From Acidobacteriota bacterium (GTDB taxonomy: Bacteria; Acidobacteriota; Terriglobia; Acidiferrales; UBA7541), in contig QHYZ01000054.1 in assembly GCA_003225295.1 (NCBI GenBank), positions 86,520 through 150,519 on the forward strand: DNA of 64,000 nt, read 5' to 3'. The translations under genes were made by a program, and so were the position numbers. How positions within the stretch are numbered: position 1 is the first letter of the stretch; every line of letters starts with the position of its first letter. This document shows positions 26,723-35,412 of this stretch, in pieces. A model generated the notes under the pieces. It was not told the DNA's origin. It saw only the letters and a list, made by a program, of their open reading frames with translations, and did not search any database.

Positions 26723-27094
26723 TTGCGTCTTGCGCTGATCGCGGTTTTTGGCGCCGTTGGCACGCTGGCGCGTTACGGCCTCCAGGGCGTCGTACAAGTC
26801 CGCGCGGCAAGCACCTTCCCGGTCGGCACCCTGGTCGTCAACTTGACTGGCTGCTTCCTGCTCGGCTTGATCGGCCAATTCACGCTCAATCGCATGGTGA
26901 TTTCCCCGGACTGGCGCGTGGCCATCGCCGTCGGTTTTTTCGGCGGATACACAACCTTCTCCAGCTTCGGCTGGGAAACGGCCAAGATGCTGGAAGCCGG
27001 CGAGTGGGCCTGGGCCACCGCCTATGTGGGAGCAAGCGTAGTCGCTGGCCTGCTTTTGTCGGTTGCCGGAATTCGCCTAGCTAATCGCTTCTAG
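26723..27094 (+). CDS. crcB: Fluoride ion channel/exporter CrcB (Fluc)
   Basis: A 123-residue four-helix membrane protein that exports fluoride as a dual-topology dimer. It has the N-terminal GAVGTLARYGLQGVV, the pore motif PVGTLVVNLTGCFLLG with the conserved Asn, and GFFGGYTTFSSFGWET with the Phe-box phenylalanines and TTFSSF. Start is TTG 26723, with GGAG upstream at short spacing. The fluoride riboswitch about 60 bases upstream confirms the role. Confidence 0.96.
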   Translation: MRLALIAVFGAVGTLARYGLQGVVQVRAASTFPVGTLVVNLTGCFLLGLIGQFTLNRMVISPDWRVAIAVGFFGGYTTFSSFGWETAKMLEAGEWAWATAYVGASVVAGLLLSVAGIRLANRF

Positions 27095-27236
27095 TCGCAC
27101 TGGAATTCAGCTGGGCCATTGCATCTGGTTGCGACGCCCGTAGGGGAACCAGACATCGTGCCCTTCAATCTGTAGGCTAGGGCGATGAGTTTGTGACACT
27201 CCGCGTTGCGAGTGTCGCGAGTCACGAGGTTCACAC

Positions 27237-27584
27237 ATGACCCACGAAAAATTCGAAGGCGAACGCACGCTGATGCGCATCCACATCGGCGAATCGGACA
27301 AATGGCATGGCAGACCCCTCCACGAAGCCATCGTGGATATGCTAAGGAAAGACGGCTTCTCCGGCGCAACCGTGTTGCGGGGCGTCGGCGGCTACGGCGG
27401 CTCAAGCGTCTATCACACCGACAAGCTGCTGCGCTTGTCGCAGGACCTCCCCATCATTCTTGAAGTCATCGAATCCATCGAGCGCATCGAAAGAATTCTC
27501 CCCCACCTGGACGAAATGGTGGAAGGCGGCCTCATCACTCTCGAAAAAGTCCGCGTCATCCTCTACCGCGCGGCCAAGAAATAA
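27237..27584 (+). CDS. DUF190 protein (CrcB-associated)
   Basis: A 115-residue DUF190 protein (GERTLMRIHIGESDKWHGRPLHEAIVDMLRKDGFSGATVLRGVGGYG, then LPIILEVIESIERIERILPHLDEMV). The fold is ferredoxin-like, related to PII-type regulators. DUF190 genes often neighbour crcB, so a part in the fluoride response is likely, mechanism unknown. ATG 27237 has GAGG seven bases upstream. The 142-base gap after crcB contains no second riboswitch that I can see. Confidence 0.9.
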   Translation: MTHEKFEGERTLMRIHIGESDKWHGRPLHEAIVDMLRKDGFSGATVLRGVGGYGGSSVYHTDKLLRLSQDLPIILEVIESIERIERILPHLDEMVEGGLITLEKVRVILYRAAKK

Positions 27585-27588
27585 ATTT

Positions 27589-27625
27589 GGAGCGTGGCGG
27601 CGGAGCTGCCGCTCTGGCACGCTCC
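27589..27625 (+). terminator. Strong hairpin after the fluoride operon
   Basis: GGAGCGTG (27589-27596) pairs with CACGCTCC (27618-27625), with an inner GCGGC/GCCGC stem. There is no T run directly after it, so it could be a transcription barrier or a dispersed hairpin repeat. A degenerate TTTAACTTTGAACTTTCAAC tract follows at 27680-27700. Confidence 0.4.
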
Positions 27626-27714
27626 GCCCCTCTCGATTTTGAATTTCAGGTAAATCACTATCCGCCGAGCTCCGAACTTTTAACTTTGAACTTTCAACTA
27701 TAAACTGCCTTCCC

Positions 27715-28905
27715 ATGCCCGACGCCCCCGAAGAGCAATCCTGGCTGAATCGCACCGTACTCGGCGTCGGCCTAACCAGCCTCTTAAGCGACTGGAGCCA
27801 CGAAACCGCTACAGCTGTGCTCCCCGCATTTCTGGCCGCCATCGGCGCAGGCCCGATGTGGCTTGGCGCCATCGAAGGTATCGCCGACGGTCTCTCCAGC
27901 TTCGCAAAACTCGCCGCCGGCCACTACACCGATCGCCTGAAGCATCGCAAGCCTCTTGCTGTCTTTGGCTACGCCTTCACCGCGCTGGCGACGGCGTCGT
28001 TCGCCTTCGCCACCCACGCCTATCATGTCCTCTTCGGCCGCGTCGCCGCCTGGATGGGTCGCGGTGTGCGCTCGCCTGCCAAGAAGGCCCTGCTCGCCGC
28101 CGATGTCCCGCCGAGCGCCTACGGCCGCGCCTTCGGTTTCGAGCGCTTGATGGACACGCTAGGCGCCATCGCCGGCCCGCTCACTGGGCTCGGGCTGCTC
28201 GAAGCAACTGCGCATTCTTATCGCAAGGTTTTTCTCTGGACGCTTCTGCCCGGCCTCACCGCCGTCGCGATTTTCTGGCTGCTCGTCCGCGAGCGGCCCA
28301 TCGCAGCCCGGCCTCCACGATCCTTCCTCCTCGGTCTGCAAGCGCTGCCGCTTCCTTTCCGCCAATTACTCGCGGGCGTGGGAGTCTTCGGCGCGGGCGA
28401 TTTCTCGCACACCATGCTGATTCTTTACGCCACGCGAACGCTGGCCCCCGGCCACGGCATGGCCCGCGCAGCAACCCTCGCCGTCGGCCTCTATACGCTC
28501 CACAACGTTTTCTATGCCGGCTCGGCGTATCTCAGCGGCTGGCTGAGCGACCATGTGCCCAGTCGCAAAGCGGTCCTCGCAGGAGGATACGCGCTTGCCG
28601 CGGTCACCGCGCTCCTTCTCTGCAGCGGAACAAATTCCCTAGGGCTGCTCGCGGTGATTTTTGTTCTGGCTGGTCTCTACATCGGCACCGAAGAGGCGCT
28701 CGAAGATTCTCTCTCCGCCGAACTGGTTCCCAAAGAGCAACACGGCATGGCCTTCGGCACCCTCGCTGCCGTCAACGCCGTCGGTGACTTCGTCTCCAGT
28801 CTCCTCGTCGGCTTCATGTGGTCGGCCTTCAACGTCCAGACCGCCTTCGCCGCCTCCGCGCTCCTTTTCATCATCGGTGCTATATTCATTTTGCGGCTTC
28901 GCTAA
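27715..28905 (+). CDS. MFS transporter
   Basis: A 396-residue major facilitator with 11-12 membrane helices. The first loop has the family pattern GIADGLSSFAKLAAGHYTDRLKHRKPL, and the second half repeats it (LYTLHNVFYAGSAYLSGWLSDHVPSRK). The substrate is unknown. No Shine-Dalgarno is evident before ATG 27715. It lies 130 bases after the DUF190 gene on the same strand, but the hairpin between them suggests a separate transcript. Confidence 0.85.
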   Translation: MPDAPEEQSWLNRTVLGVGLTSLLSDWSHETATAVLPAFLAAIGAGPMWLGAIEGIADGLSSFAKLAAGHYTDRLKHRKPLAVFGYAFTALATASFAFATHAYHVLFGRVAAWMGRGVRSPAKKALLAADVPPSAYGRAFGFERLMDTLGAIAGPLTGLGLLEATAHSYRKVFLWTLLPGLTAVAIFWLLVRERPIAARPPRSFLLGLQALPLPFRQLLAGVGVFGAGDFSHTMLILYATRTLAPGHGMARAATLAVGLYTLHNVFYAGSAYLSGWLSDHVPSRKAVLAGGYALAAVTALLLCSGTNSLGLLAVIFVLAGLYIGTEEALEDSLSAELVPKEQHGMAFGTLAAVNAVGDFVSSLLVGFMWSAFNVQTAFAASALLFIIGAIFILRLR

Positions 28906-29216
28906 GTCTTTGAGACTTCGCCATGCCCGACCTTTCCGAGAGCCTCTCCGCGCGACTTTTTCGCCGTCGGGCGTCGCTCTCAGTGAGTCCGGGGTTGCGC
29001 CACTCGCGGAGTGATGCGCCAGCGAGAGTCCAGATTCATGGACCCCTAACACGTGGAACCCTTATTCCGTACAACTTGCCTTCTGACACTCGCAGCATCC
29101 CCATCTTTGCTGCTTCTCGATGTCCTCGTTGAATGCACCCATTTTCCGTCTTGCGTCGCCAAACGCCCCGTGCTACCTTAAGCGAACAAAAGGCGAAGCA
29201 AGAAAAGGCGCTCTTC
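28906..29216. other. Intergenic stretch between MFS gene and mrfA
   Basis: About 310 bases. The frame of mrfA extends back to 29133 but lacks similarity and a binding site there. No tRNA, repeat or convincing promoter was found by eye. Confidence 0.4.
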
Positions 29217-31718
29217 ATGCCCGAATCGCTGGCAGTTCGCAGGTCCCCCATGTCGGCAACCATCACCCGCGTTCACGAAGTCCTCGACGCCTTTGCCGCC
29301 CGCGACCACAGCGGCGAAATCCTCACCGCCGTGCGCCATTTTCCTGCACGCGATGCCCAATGGGCGGACTTCCCTGCTTGGGTGCATGCTGACCTGGCCT
29401 TCTGCTACGCCGCCAAGGGCATCCGCCGCCTGTACATCCATCAAGCTGCCGCAGCGGAAACCGTCCACGCCGGAAAAAACGTAGTCATCGTCACGCCCAC
29501 AGCTTCCGGAAAAACGCTGTGCTACAACCTGCCGGTGTTGAACGAGGTGCTCGAGAATTCCGACACCCGCGCGCTCTACCTCTTCCCCACCAAAGCGCTC
29601 GCGCAAGACCAGCTCGCCGAACTTCACGACCTCAACCAGCGTCTGCAAAATCGCTTCGGCGTTTTCACCTACGATGGAGACACCCCCGCCGACGCCCGCA
29701 AAGCCATCCGCGAAAAAAGCCACGTCGTGCTGACCAATCCAGACATGCTGCACACCGGAATCCTGCCACACCACACGCGCTGGACGCGCCTGTTCGAAAA
29801 CCTCCGCTACATCGTCATCGACGAACTCCACACCTACCGCGGCGTCTTTGGCAGCCACTTGTGCAATGTCCTGCGCCGCCTCCGCCGCATCGCTCGCTTC
29901 TACGGCCGCGATCCCCAATTCATCTGTTGCTCTGCAACCATCGCCAACCCCGGCGACCTAGCTTCACGCCTTCTGGAATCCGAAGTCGAAGTCTTGAATG
30001 TCAATGGCGCGCCGGCCGCGGAGAAGACTTTCGTTTTCTACAATCCTCCGGTTGTAAATCGCGCCCTCGGCATCCGCCGCAGCTACATCAACGAAGCCTC
30101 TCGCGTCGCGCAGGAATTCCTGAAACGCGATCTGCAAACCATGGTGTTCGCCAATTCGCGCCTGCACACGGAAATCCTCCTCACCTATTTGCAGGACGCA
30201 AATCCCCAGCCGCCGGGAAAACCGGAAAACATTCGCGGCTATCGCGGCGGGTACTTGCCGAACGAGCGCCGCGAAATCGAACGCGGCCTTCGCGAGGGAA
30301 AAATCCGCGGAGTTGTTTCGACCAGCGCGCTCGAGCTGGGCATTGATGTCGGCTCCCTCGATACTGTTGTCATGGCCGGATACCCCGGCACCATCGCCGC
30401 CACCTGGCAGCGGGCCGGCCGCGCCGGCCGCCGCAGGGGAAGCTCCTGCGCCGTGCTGGTGGCCTCCTCTGCGCCTCTCGATCAATTCATTGTTCGCCAT
30501 CCCGACTATTTCTTCGGCAACACTCCCGAGCACGCTTTCATCCAGCCCGACAATCTCGAGATCCTCATCAATCATCTGAAATGCGCGGCGTTCGAATTGC
30601 CCATCACGCCGCGCGACAAATTCGGCGATGTCGACCTCCCAGATCTTTGCGCGCGGCTCGCCGAAGCCGGTTTTCTCCATTTAGCGGGAGATAATTTCCA
30701 TTGGACGCAGGAGGCCTATCCCGCCGATACCATAAGCCTGCGTTCCGTCACGAGCGACAATTTCGTGATCGTCGACGTCACCGCTGCGCCAAATGTCATC
30801 GGCGAAATTGATTTCCCCAGTGCGCTGGCGTACGTCCACGAAAAAGCCATCTACCTCCACGGCGGCCAGCAACACCACGTCGAACATCTCGACTTCAAGG
30901 AACGCAAAGCCTTCGTCAAGCGCGTCGACGTCGACTACTACACCGACGCCGTCCGCTACACGCAAGTCCGCATCTTAGAAGTCGCCGCCGCCTCACAACA
31001 GACCGACGCCGTTTCCCTGGGATCCGCGCACTCCCGCTCCCACGGCGACGTGCTCGTCCGCTCCCAAGTCGTGGGCTTCAAGAAAATCAAATTCTTCACC
31101 AACGAAACCATCGGCGACGGCAAACTCGAACTCCCCGAAAACGAAATGCACACCACCTCCTACTGGATCACTCTCGAACGCCCGCTCCTCGACTCACTTC
31201 CTTTCACCGTGAGCGAGCGCCAGAGCGGCATGTTCGGTCTCCTCCAGGCCCTCGAATCCGTCGCCACCCTTCTCCTCATGTGCGATTGCCGCGACCTAGG
31301 CACGGCCATCGGCGAACGCCCGTTTATCCTGCGGCCACTGAAAGTGGCTGTAGGGCCCTCATCCTATTCGTCAGATCCGCACGCTGTCATCCCGAGCGAA
31401 GCGAAGGATCACGCGTCACTTTCGATCACCTCTCCGTTCGAAGCAGACTGCTCTCCAGCTCGGTTGCAGGACGCCATCTCCAGCAATGCCAAGGAATTCT
31501 TCGAACCAAATCTTTATCTCTTCGACGCCTACCCCGGCGGAATCGGCTTCTCCGAAGCCCTCTTTCGAACGCACGCTCTGCTCATAGAAAAAACCCGCGA
31601 ACTTATCGCCGCGTGCCCCTGCAAGCAAGGCTGCCCCTCCTGCGTCGGCCCCGCCGGCGATCTCGCCCCGCGCGCCAAAGAAGCCGCCCTCGCCATCCTC
31701 GACAGGTTGCGTGCCTAA
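29217..31718 (+). CDS. mrfA: MrfA-type DEAD/DEAH helicase (YprA/Hrq1-like)
   Basis: About 833 residues. Helicase motifs seen: I TPTASGKTLCYNLP, II IVIDELHTYRG, III CCSATI, motif V/VI region STSALELGIDVGSLD and WQRAGRAGRR. The C-terminal MZB/DUF1998 region ends with the four-Cys cluster CPCKQGCPSC that binds zinc. In Bacillus subtilis MrfA, a 3'-5' helicase, acts with the exonuclease MrfB in repair of mitomycin C damage; the mrfB homologue is the next gene. A dispersed repeat is inserted in frame at 31385-31410, adding a non-conserved stretch before the LYLFDAYPGGIGF motif. ATG 29217 has AAAAGG eight bases upstream. Confidence 0.9.
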   Translation: MPESLAVRRSPMSATITRVHEVLDAFAARDHSGEILTAVRHFPARDAQWADFPAWVHADLAFCYAAKGIRRLYIHQAAAAETVHAGKNVVIVTPTASGKTLCYNLPVLNEVLENSDTRALYLFPTKALAQDQLAELHDLNQRLQNRFGVFTYDGDTPADARKAIREKSHVVLTNPDMLHTGILPHHTRWTRLFENLRYIVIDELHTYRGVFGSHLCNVLRRLRRIARFYGRDPQFICCSATIANPGDLASRLLESEVEVLNVNGAPAAEKTFVFYNPPVVNRALGIRRSYINEASRVAQEFLKRDLQTMVFANSRLHTEILLTYLQDANPQPPGKPENIRGYRGGYLPNERREIERGLREGKIRGVVSTSALELGIDVGSLDTVVMAGYPGTIAATWQRAGRAGRRRGSSCAVLVASSAPLDQFIVRHPDYFFGNTPEHAFIQPDNLEILINHLKCAAFELPITPRDKFGDVDLPDLCARLAEAGFLHLAGDNFHWTQEAYPADTISLRSVTSDNFVIVDVTAAPNVIGEIDFPSALAYVHEKAIYLHGGQQHHVEHLDFKERKAFVKRVDVDYYTDAVRYTQVRILEVAAASQQTDAVSLGSAHSRSHGDVLVRSQVVGFKKIKFFTNETIGDGKLELPENEMHTTSYWITLERPLLDSLPFTVSERQSGMFGLLQALESVATLLLMCDCRDLGTAIGERPFILRPLKVAVGPSSYSSDPHAVIPSEAKDHASLSITSPFEADCSPARLQDAISSNAKEFFEPNLYLFDAYPGGIGFSEALFRTHALLIEKTRELIAACPCKQGCPSCVGPAGDLAPRAKEAALAILDRLRA
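31385..31410 (+). repeat. Dispersed repeat motif within mrfA
   Basis: TGTCATCCCGAGCGAAGCGAAGGATC lies inside the helicase gene. This motif (translated in another frame as CHPERSEGS) is widely scattered in many bacterial genomes, usually between genes. Here it is read as VIPSEAKDH and keeps the frame open. The flanking 30-40 residues on either side are also unlike the helicase family, so the inserted unit is probably larger than the motif. Confidence 0.65.
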
Positions 31719-31719
31719 A

Positions 31720-33066
31720 ATGCCTGCAACCACCGACAGATTCTCCAGGCTCGCTGCGCTGAAGCCCACGCGACCAATCCCGGCGCGGCCCGCCGCCCTC
31801 TTAACACCCGGCGAAGCAGACTCGGTCGGCCGGCTCCTCGGCGCGGGCGTCGCCAATACGCATTTCGGCGAGCACCTGGCCATTCGAAACTGGTTTTCCA
31901 CTCCGGAATTTACTGAGCCATCGTGCATAGCGCTGGAATTACTGTCGCGCACGCGCAATGAATCGCTCTCCCGCAAAACGCGCACCGCACTGGAAGACCC
32001 GACGAAGTGGCTTTTCCTCGATACGGAAACTACCGGACTCGCGGGCGGCACCGGCACGTATGCCTTTCTGATTGGCCTGGGGTGGTGGGATGCGGGAGGT
32101 TTGCAGGTCGAACAATTCTTCATGCGTGATTTTACTGAAGAATATTCAATACTTCATGAGTTATCTACGCGTGTTGTCGAACGACCCGTGCTGGTTACCT
32201 TCAATGGCAAATCGTTCGATTGGCCGTTGCTCGAAAATCGTTTCACGATGACGCGCTCCATCGCTGCGCCGAAACTCGCCGCTCACCTTGATTTGCTGCA
32301 TCCCGCCCGCGCGTTGTGGAAGCTCCGTCTCGGTTCCGTGCGGCTCGCGGAACTCGAACGCCATGTCCTCGACGCGCCCCGGCTCGGCTGGCATCGCGAA
32401 AACGATGTGGCGTCGGCGCTGATCCCGCAATTTTATTTCGATTACCTGCGCGGCGGGCCCGCCGAGCCGCTCGCGGGGGTCGTGCGCCATAATCAGATGG
32501 ATTTACGCGGGCTGGCCGCTCTGTTCGGGAAGATCAACACGCTACTTTCCGAGCCAGCCGATTCCGCAAACGAAATCGAAAGCCTGGATCTCTTCGGGCT
32601 TTCAAGATTCTTGCAGCGGCGCGGTGACGCCGATCGCGCGCATTCCGCGTGCGCGCAGGCCCTGGCGATTGGCCTGCCGGCGGAATTCCGCCCGAAGGCG
32701 CGCCGCGATCTTGCGCTGATGGCCAAGCGCCGCGGCGAACACGAGCGCGCCGCCGAGATATGGCTGGACATGGTTGCCGATCTGCACGAGGGCATTCACG
32801 CCTGCGAGCAACTGGCCATTTACTACGAGCGTCACGCCAAAGACCTGGCCAAGGCGGCTCAATTTGCCAAATTGGCGGTTGCCGCGCTGCGGCGCCAGCG
32901 CGCCAATTCGCGCGACCTGCTTCTCACGGCGCGGTTTGCGCGGCTGGAGGAAAAATTCCTGCAACGAGTGGCGCGGCTGGGGCGGAAATCGCGGCTGTCT
33001 TCGCAGGCGCGGCCCCGGGACGCTCGCGTGGTGGCGGAGCCAAAGGCCAGTTCAGGGTTTTGGTGA
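31720..33066 (+). CDS. mrfB: MrfB-type DEDD exonuclease (YprB-like, with TPR-like tail)
   Basis: About 448 residues. The RNase H-like exonuclease core has FLDTETTGLAGGTG (Asp and Glu of motif I), LVTFNGKSFDWPLLENR (motif II Asp), LGWHRENDVASA and VVRHNQMDLRGLA (motif III). A helical, TPR-like region follows (about 290-430). This matches YprB/MrfB, the 3'-5' exonuclease partner of MrfA. The start overlaps or touches the mrfA stop: ATG 31720 or GTG 31711. The last 143 bases overlap the convergent metallopeptidase gene. Confidence 0.87.
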   Translation: MPATTDRFSRLAALKPTRPIPARPAALLTPGEADSVGRLLGAGVANTHFGEHLAIRNWFSTPEFTEPSCIALELLSRTRNESLSRKTRTALEDPTKWLFLDTETTGLAGGTGTYAFLIGLGWWDAGGLQVEQFFMRDFTEEYSILHELSTRVVERPVLVTFNGKSFDWPLLENRFTMTRSIAAPKLAAHLDLLHPARALWKLRLGSVRLAELERHVLDAPRLGWHRENDVASALIPQFYFDYLRGGPAEPLAGVVRHNQMDLRGLAALFGKINTLLSEPADSANEIESLDLFGLSRFLQRRGDADRAHSACAQALAIGLPAEFRPKARRDLALMAKRRGEHERAAEIWLDMVADLHEGIHACEQLAIYYERHAKDLAKAAQFAKLAVAALRRQRANSRDLLLTARFARLEEKFLQRVARLGRKSRLSSQARPRDARVVAEPKASSGFW

Positions 33067-34363
33067 AACCGTCGAACATGTTGCGGGTCGCCCCTTCCAG
33101 GGTCACGCACTCGTCTCCCAGACAATCCAGGAACACGCCGCCATCGGGAGTATCAAACGAGAAAAAGTTTGGGCGGCGGAGCAAATTCGTGCGCTCCGAG
33201 TACTTCTTCTCGAGCGCCTCCGAATATTGCCCGAAGAAACGCGCCGCGAGTTCTTCGCTGTCCAGGTAGAGACGGGTCGCCAGGAGGAGTCTTTTGGTTC
33301 CTTTCTGCTCGAAGACCATATAGCGGTCGCCATCCCACGCTGCTGCCAGGGACTTGGCCCGATCGTTGTCGAGGAATTGTTTCAATACTTCCTTCCAGCC
33401 AAATTCACCCATGATGTTTTCGTCGAGCTTTGACCAGTTATCGCCGAGCATCTTTTCCAGCGGCGGAAGAGTTACACTCCTGGGAGTCTTGCCGGACCGA
33501 TAGAGCGCCGGGTGGAGGATCTGCTGTGTGGAAACCGGCGGCTTCTCGAACAAGCCCGGGAGAGCGGACCAGCCGGTATTCTTCATGACTGCAGCCGAGA
33601 AGGTAAGTCCGCCGAGATAGGGAAACATCAGCGCGTCCTTGAGGAACGGTGGAGCTTTTTGCAGCGTAGGAGTGCTGCCCAAATCGCCAATCAAGACGCC
33701 CGGGTCGAAGTCCGGCACGTCCTTCAGGGAGCGGCCCGTCCCCAGCATCAGGTAATCAATCATGGCAGCCATGGCGCTGCCCTCCAGCACGGAGTCGCGC
33801 GCCAGCTCGGCATCCTCATTGGGCCGGGCTGCTTTGGCCCACGCTTCGATTTGGAAATGCTGGTCCTCCAGCGCATGCGTCAGTTCATGCGCCATGACCA
33901 TGCGCTGGTCGGCAAGCGGGCTCCAGTCCGCGATGTAAAACTCGCGGGTCTTCGGATCATAAAGCCCTTCGACCTGTTCCGTGAGCACGTTGACCATGAA
34001 CGAATCGAGGTCGAATCCCTTGGGAAGGAGGCCAAAGGCTTCGGCGCTGCGCTCGTCGGCGTAGCGTTCGGCGGCATTCTTGTCTTCGTTCATCTGCTTG
34101 ATGACGTAGGCGCGGATTTCCTCGCGCGAACGTAGGGATTTTTTCAATGGCGTGACCAATTTCAGGCCAGTGATTTGGCTCATCTGGCCGAGAACTTCAT
34201 CGGCAGCAGCGATGAAGTCGGCGTCGGTGACCGGTTTGGAAACCGCGGAAGGCGGAGCGACAGCCGCTTCCTGTGCCTGTACGGCGACACCACCGAGGAA
34301 AAGGACCAGGCTCAAATAGAGAGCGCACAGCCCGAGACCGGAGAGTTTCACGTGGGAGGCCAT
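32924..34363 (-). CDS. Secreted zincin-like metallopeptidase
   Basis: About 479 residues from ATG 34363, with a signal peptide (LSGLGLCALYLSLVLFLGGVAVQAQ). The zinc motif HELTHALEDQHF (HExxH) lies in the middle after DQRMVMA, and a conserved-looking EGSAMAAMIDYLM helix follows, where Glu could be the third ligand. I do not recognise a MEROPS family. The C-terminal 40 residues are Ala/Pro-rich and are encoded opposite the end of mrfB, so the true end may be the globular part. An extension to 34729 lacks a signal peptide and is not used. Confidence 0.75.
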   Translation of the reverse strand: MASHVKLSGLGLCALYLSLVLFLGGVAVQAQEAAVAPPSAVSKPVTDADFIAAADEVLGQMSQITGLKLVTPLKKSLRSREEIRAYVIKQMNEDKNAAERYADERSAEAFGLLPKGFDLDSFMVNVLTEQVEGLYDPKTREFYIADWSPLADQRMVMAHELTHALEDQHFQIEAWAKAARPNEDAELARDSVLEGSAMAAMIDYLMLGTGRSLKDVPDFDPGVLIGDLGSTPTLQKAPPFLKDALMFPYLGGLTFSAAVMKNTGWSALPGLFEKPPVSTQQILHPALYRSGKTPRSVTLPPLEKMLGDNWSKLDENIMGEFGWKEVLKQFLDNDRAKSLAAAWDGDRYMVFEQKGTKRLLLATRLYLDSEELAARFFGQYSEALEKKYSERTNLLRRPNFFSFDTPDGGVFLDCLGDECVTLEGATRNMFDGFTKTLNWPLAPPPRERPGAAPAKTAAISAPAAPLVAGIFPPAAQTAP

Positions 34364-34547
34364 ATGCTTTGCAGAATAGCAGATTCCAAATTGCGCCGTC
34401 GGACAACTGCGGGCACGATGTATCGTGCCCCTACAAACATCGGAAGCGGTGAATAGTGCCGTGCTCTTTTCTCTGGGGCGCAGCCTGCCAAGATCCCTTG
34501 GCGTTTGCTGCGAGCCTGCAAAGGCAAAAACGGCAACCAGCGTTAGT

Positions 34548-35051
34548 TCAGTTTTTCTTGCGGGTGAAGTGGAAGAGCATGGGGATATCCTTGTCATCCT
34601 GGCGCCAAGTCCAGGTTTCGATGATGTGATCGGCGTCGTTGAAGCTGAGGACCAGGTGATGCTGGTGTCCCGTGGAAGGCGATTTGAGGTTGCCGGCACT
34701 CTGGAAGTCGAAGCTGAGCTCTTTGACATCGTCGGAATCGGGCACCACGCGCATGCGCGGCTGGTTGTTTGTGGGGCAGTAATGGACGAGGGCGATGCCG
34801 TCGCCGTCGATGCTGTAAAGGGTGACCATCTCCTCCATGCCTGAAGGGGAGAGCGTCTCCATGACGGCGGTGCCGGAGGCCAGGACTTGGAAGCTGGTTT
34901 TCACGGCCATGCCGTGGCCGTCCTTGCCTTCCCAGTCGCCGGAAAGCGATTGCAGCTTCTTAGAGGCGGCGGCGGAATGCGCGCCGGCCCACAGCGGCGC
35001 AGCGATGGATGCTGCCAGCAGCAGAAGCACGGAGTATTTGCGTCGTGTCAC
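34548..35051 (-). CDS. Secreted hypothetical protein
   Basis: About 167 residues. GTG 35051 follows GGGAGG by five bases and opens directly into a signal peptide (VTRRKYSVLLLLAASIAAPLWAGA). The mature protein resembles small lipocalin-like or DUF1579-like domains by pattern only (LSGDWEGKDG, then strands ending HHLVLSFNDADHIIETWTW). No catalytic motif is visible. It precedes the zincin gene on the same strand by 184 bases. Confidence 0.65.
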   Translation of the reverse strand: MTRRKYSVLLLLAASIAAPLWAGAHSAAASKKLQSLSGDWEGKDGHGMAVKTSFQVLASGTAVMETLSPSGMEEMVTLYSIDGDGIALVHYCPTNNQPRMRVVPDSDDVKELSFDFQSAGNLKSPSTGHQHHLVLSFNDADHIIETWTWRQDDKDIPMLFHFTRKKN

Positions 35052-35412
35052 GGATGCCTCCCGTAGGAGAACGGCGCGGCAGGACCACACAGAGCGATGG
35101 AGCCGCGATATGATCGCTTTGACGCCGCAACTGCGGGAATGGAAGCAGGTGCGTGCAGCCACGCTGCTGCGCAGAAACCCCCCGGCGGGCTAACCTGCGG
35201 CACCGCCACGGCGCGCCCGCGCCCCCAGAAATGCACAAATAGAGGCCAGAGAAGGAAACGGCGGACCGCAGTCCGCTTCTACAGGAGGAAAGAACCAAGC
35301 CCCTTTTCCGACCGGAGGACGGAATCTTCGATCGGCAAGTTCCCTTTCAATTCGTTCAGGGCGAGCAAGAGTGTAGTATTTGCAGGAGGCTTCGGAACCA
35401 GTGGGAGGAAAT
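35052..35412. other. Divergent intergenic region
   Basis: About 360 bases between the leftward secreted protein and the rightward beta-propeller gene. It should hold both promoters. Only short reading frames without similarity are present, and no convincing operator or RNA was seen. Confidence 0.4.

Noticed and set aside
27095..27236. Possible second fluoride riboswitch before the DUF190 gene (GGGCGATGAG)
   Set aside because: The CUGAUGACUCCU end and the AACC segment are missing.
27675..27705. Tandem-like TTTAACTTTGAACTTTCAAC tract before the MFS gene
   Set aside because: Only degenerate short repeats, too few units for a CRISPR or a defined repeat family.
27858..28787. A 309-codon plus-strand frame inside the MFS gene
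   Set aside because: Arg/Pro-rich shadow frame with no family features; the MFS frame has the helices and loops expected.
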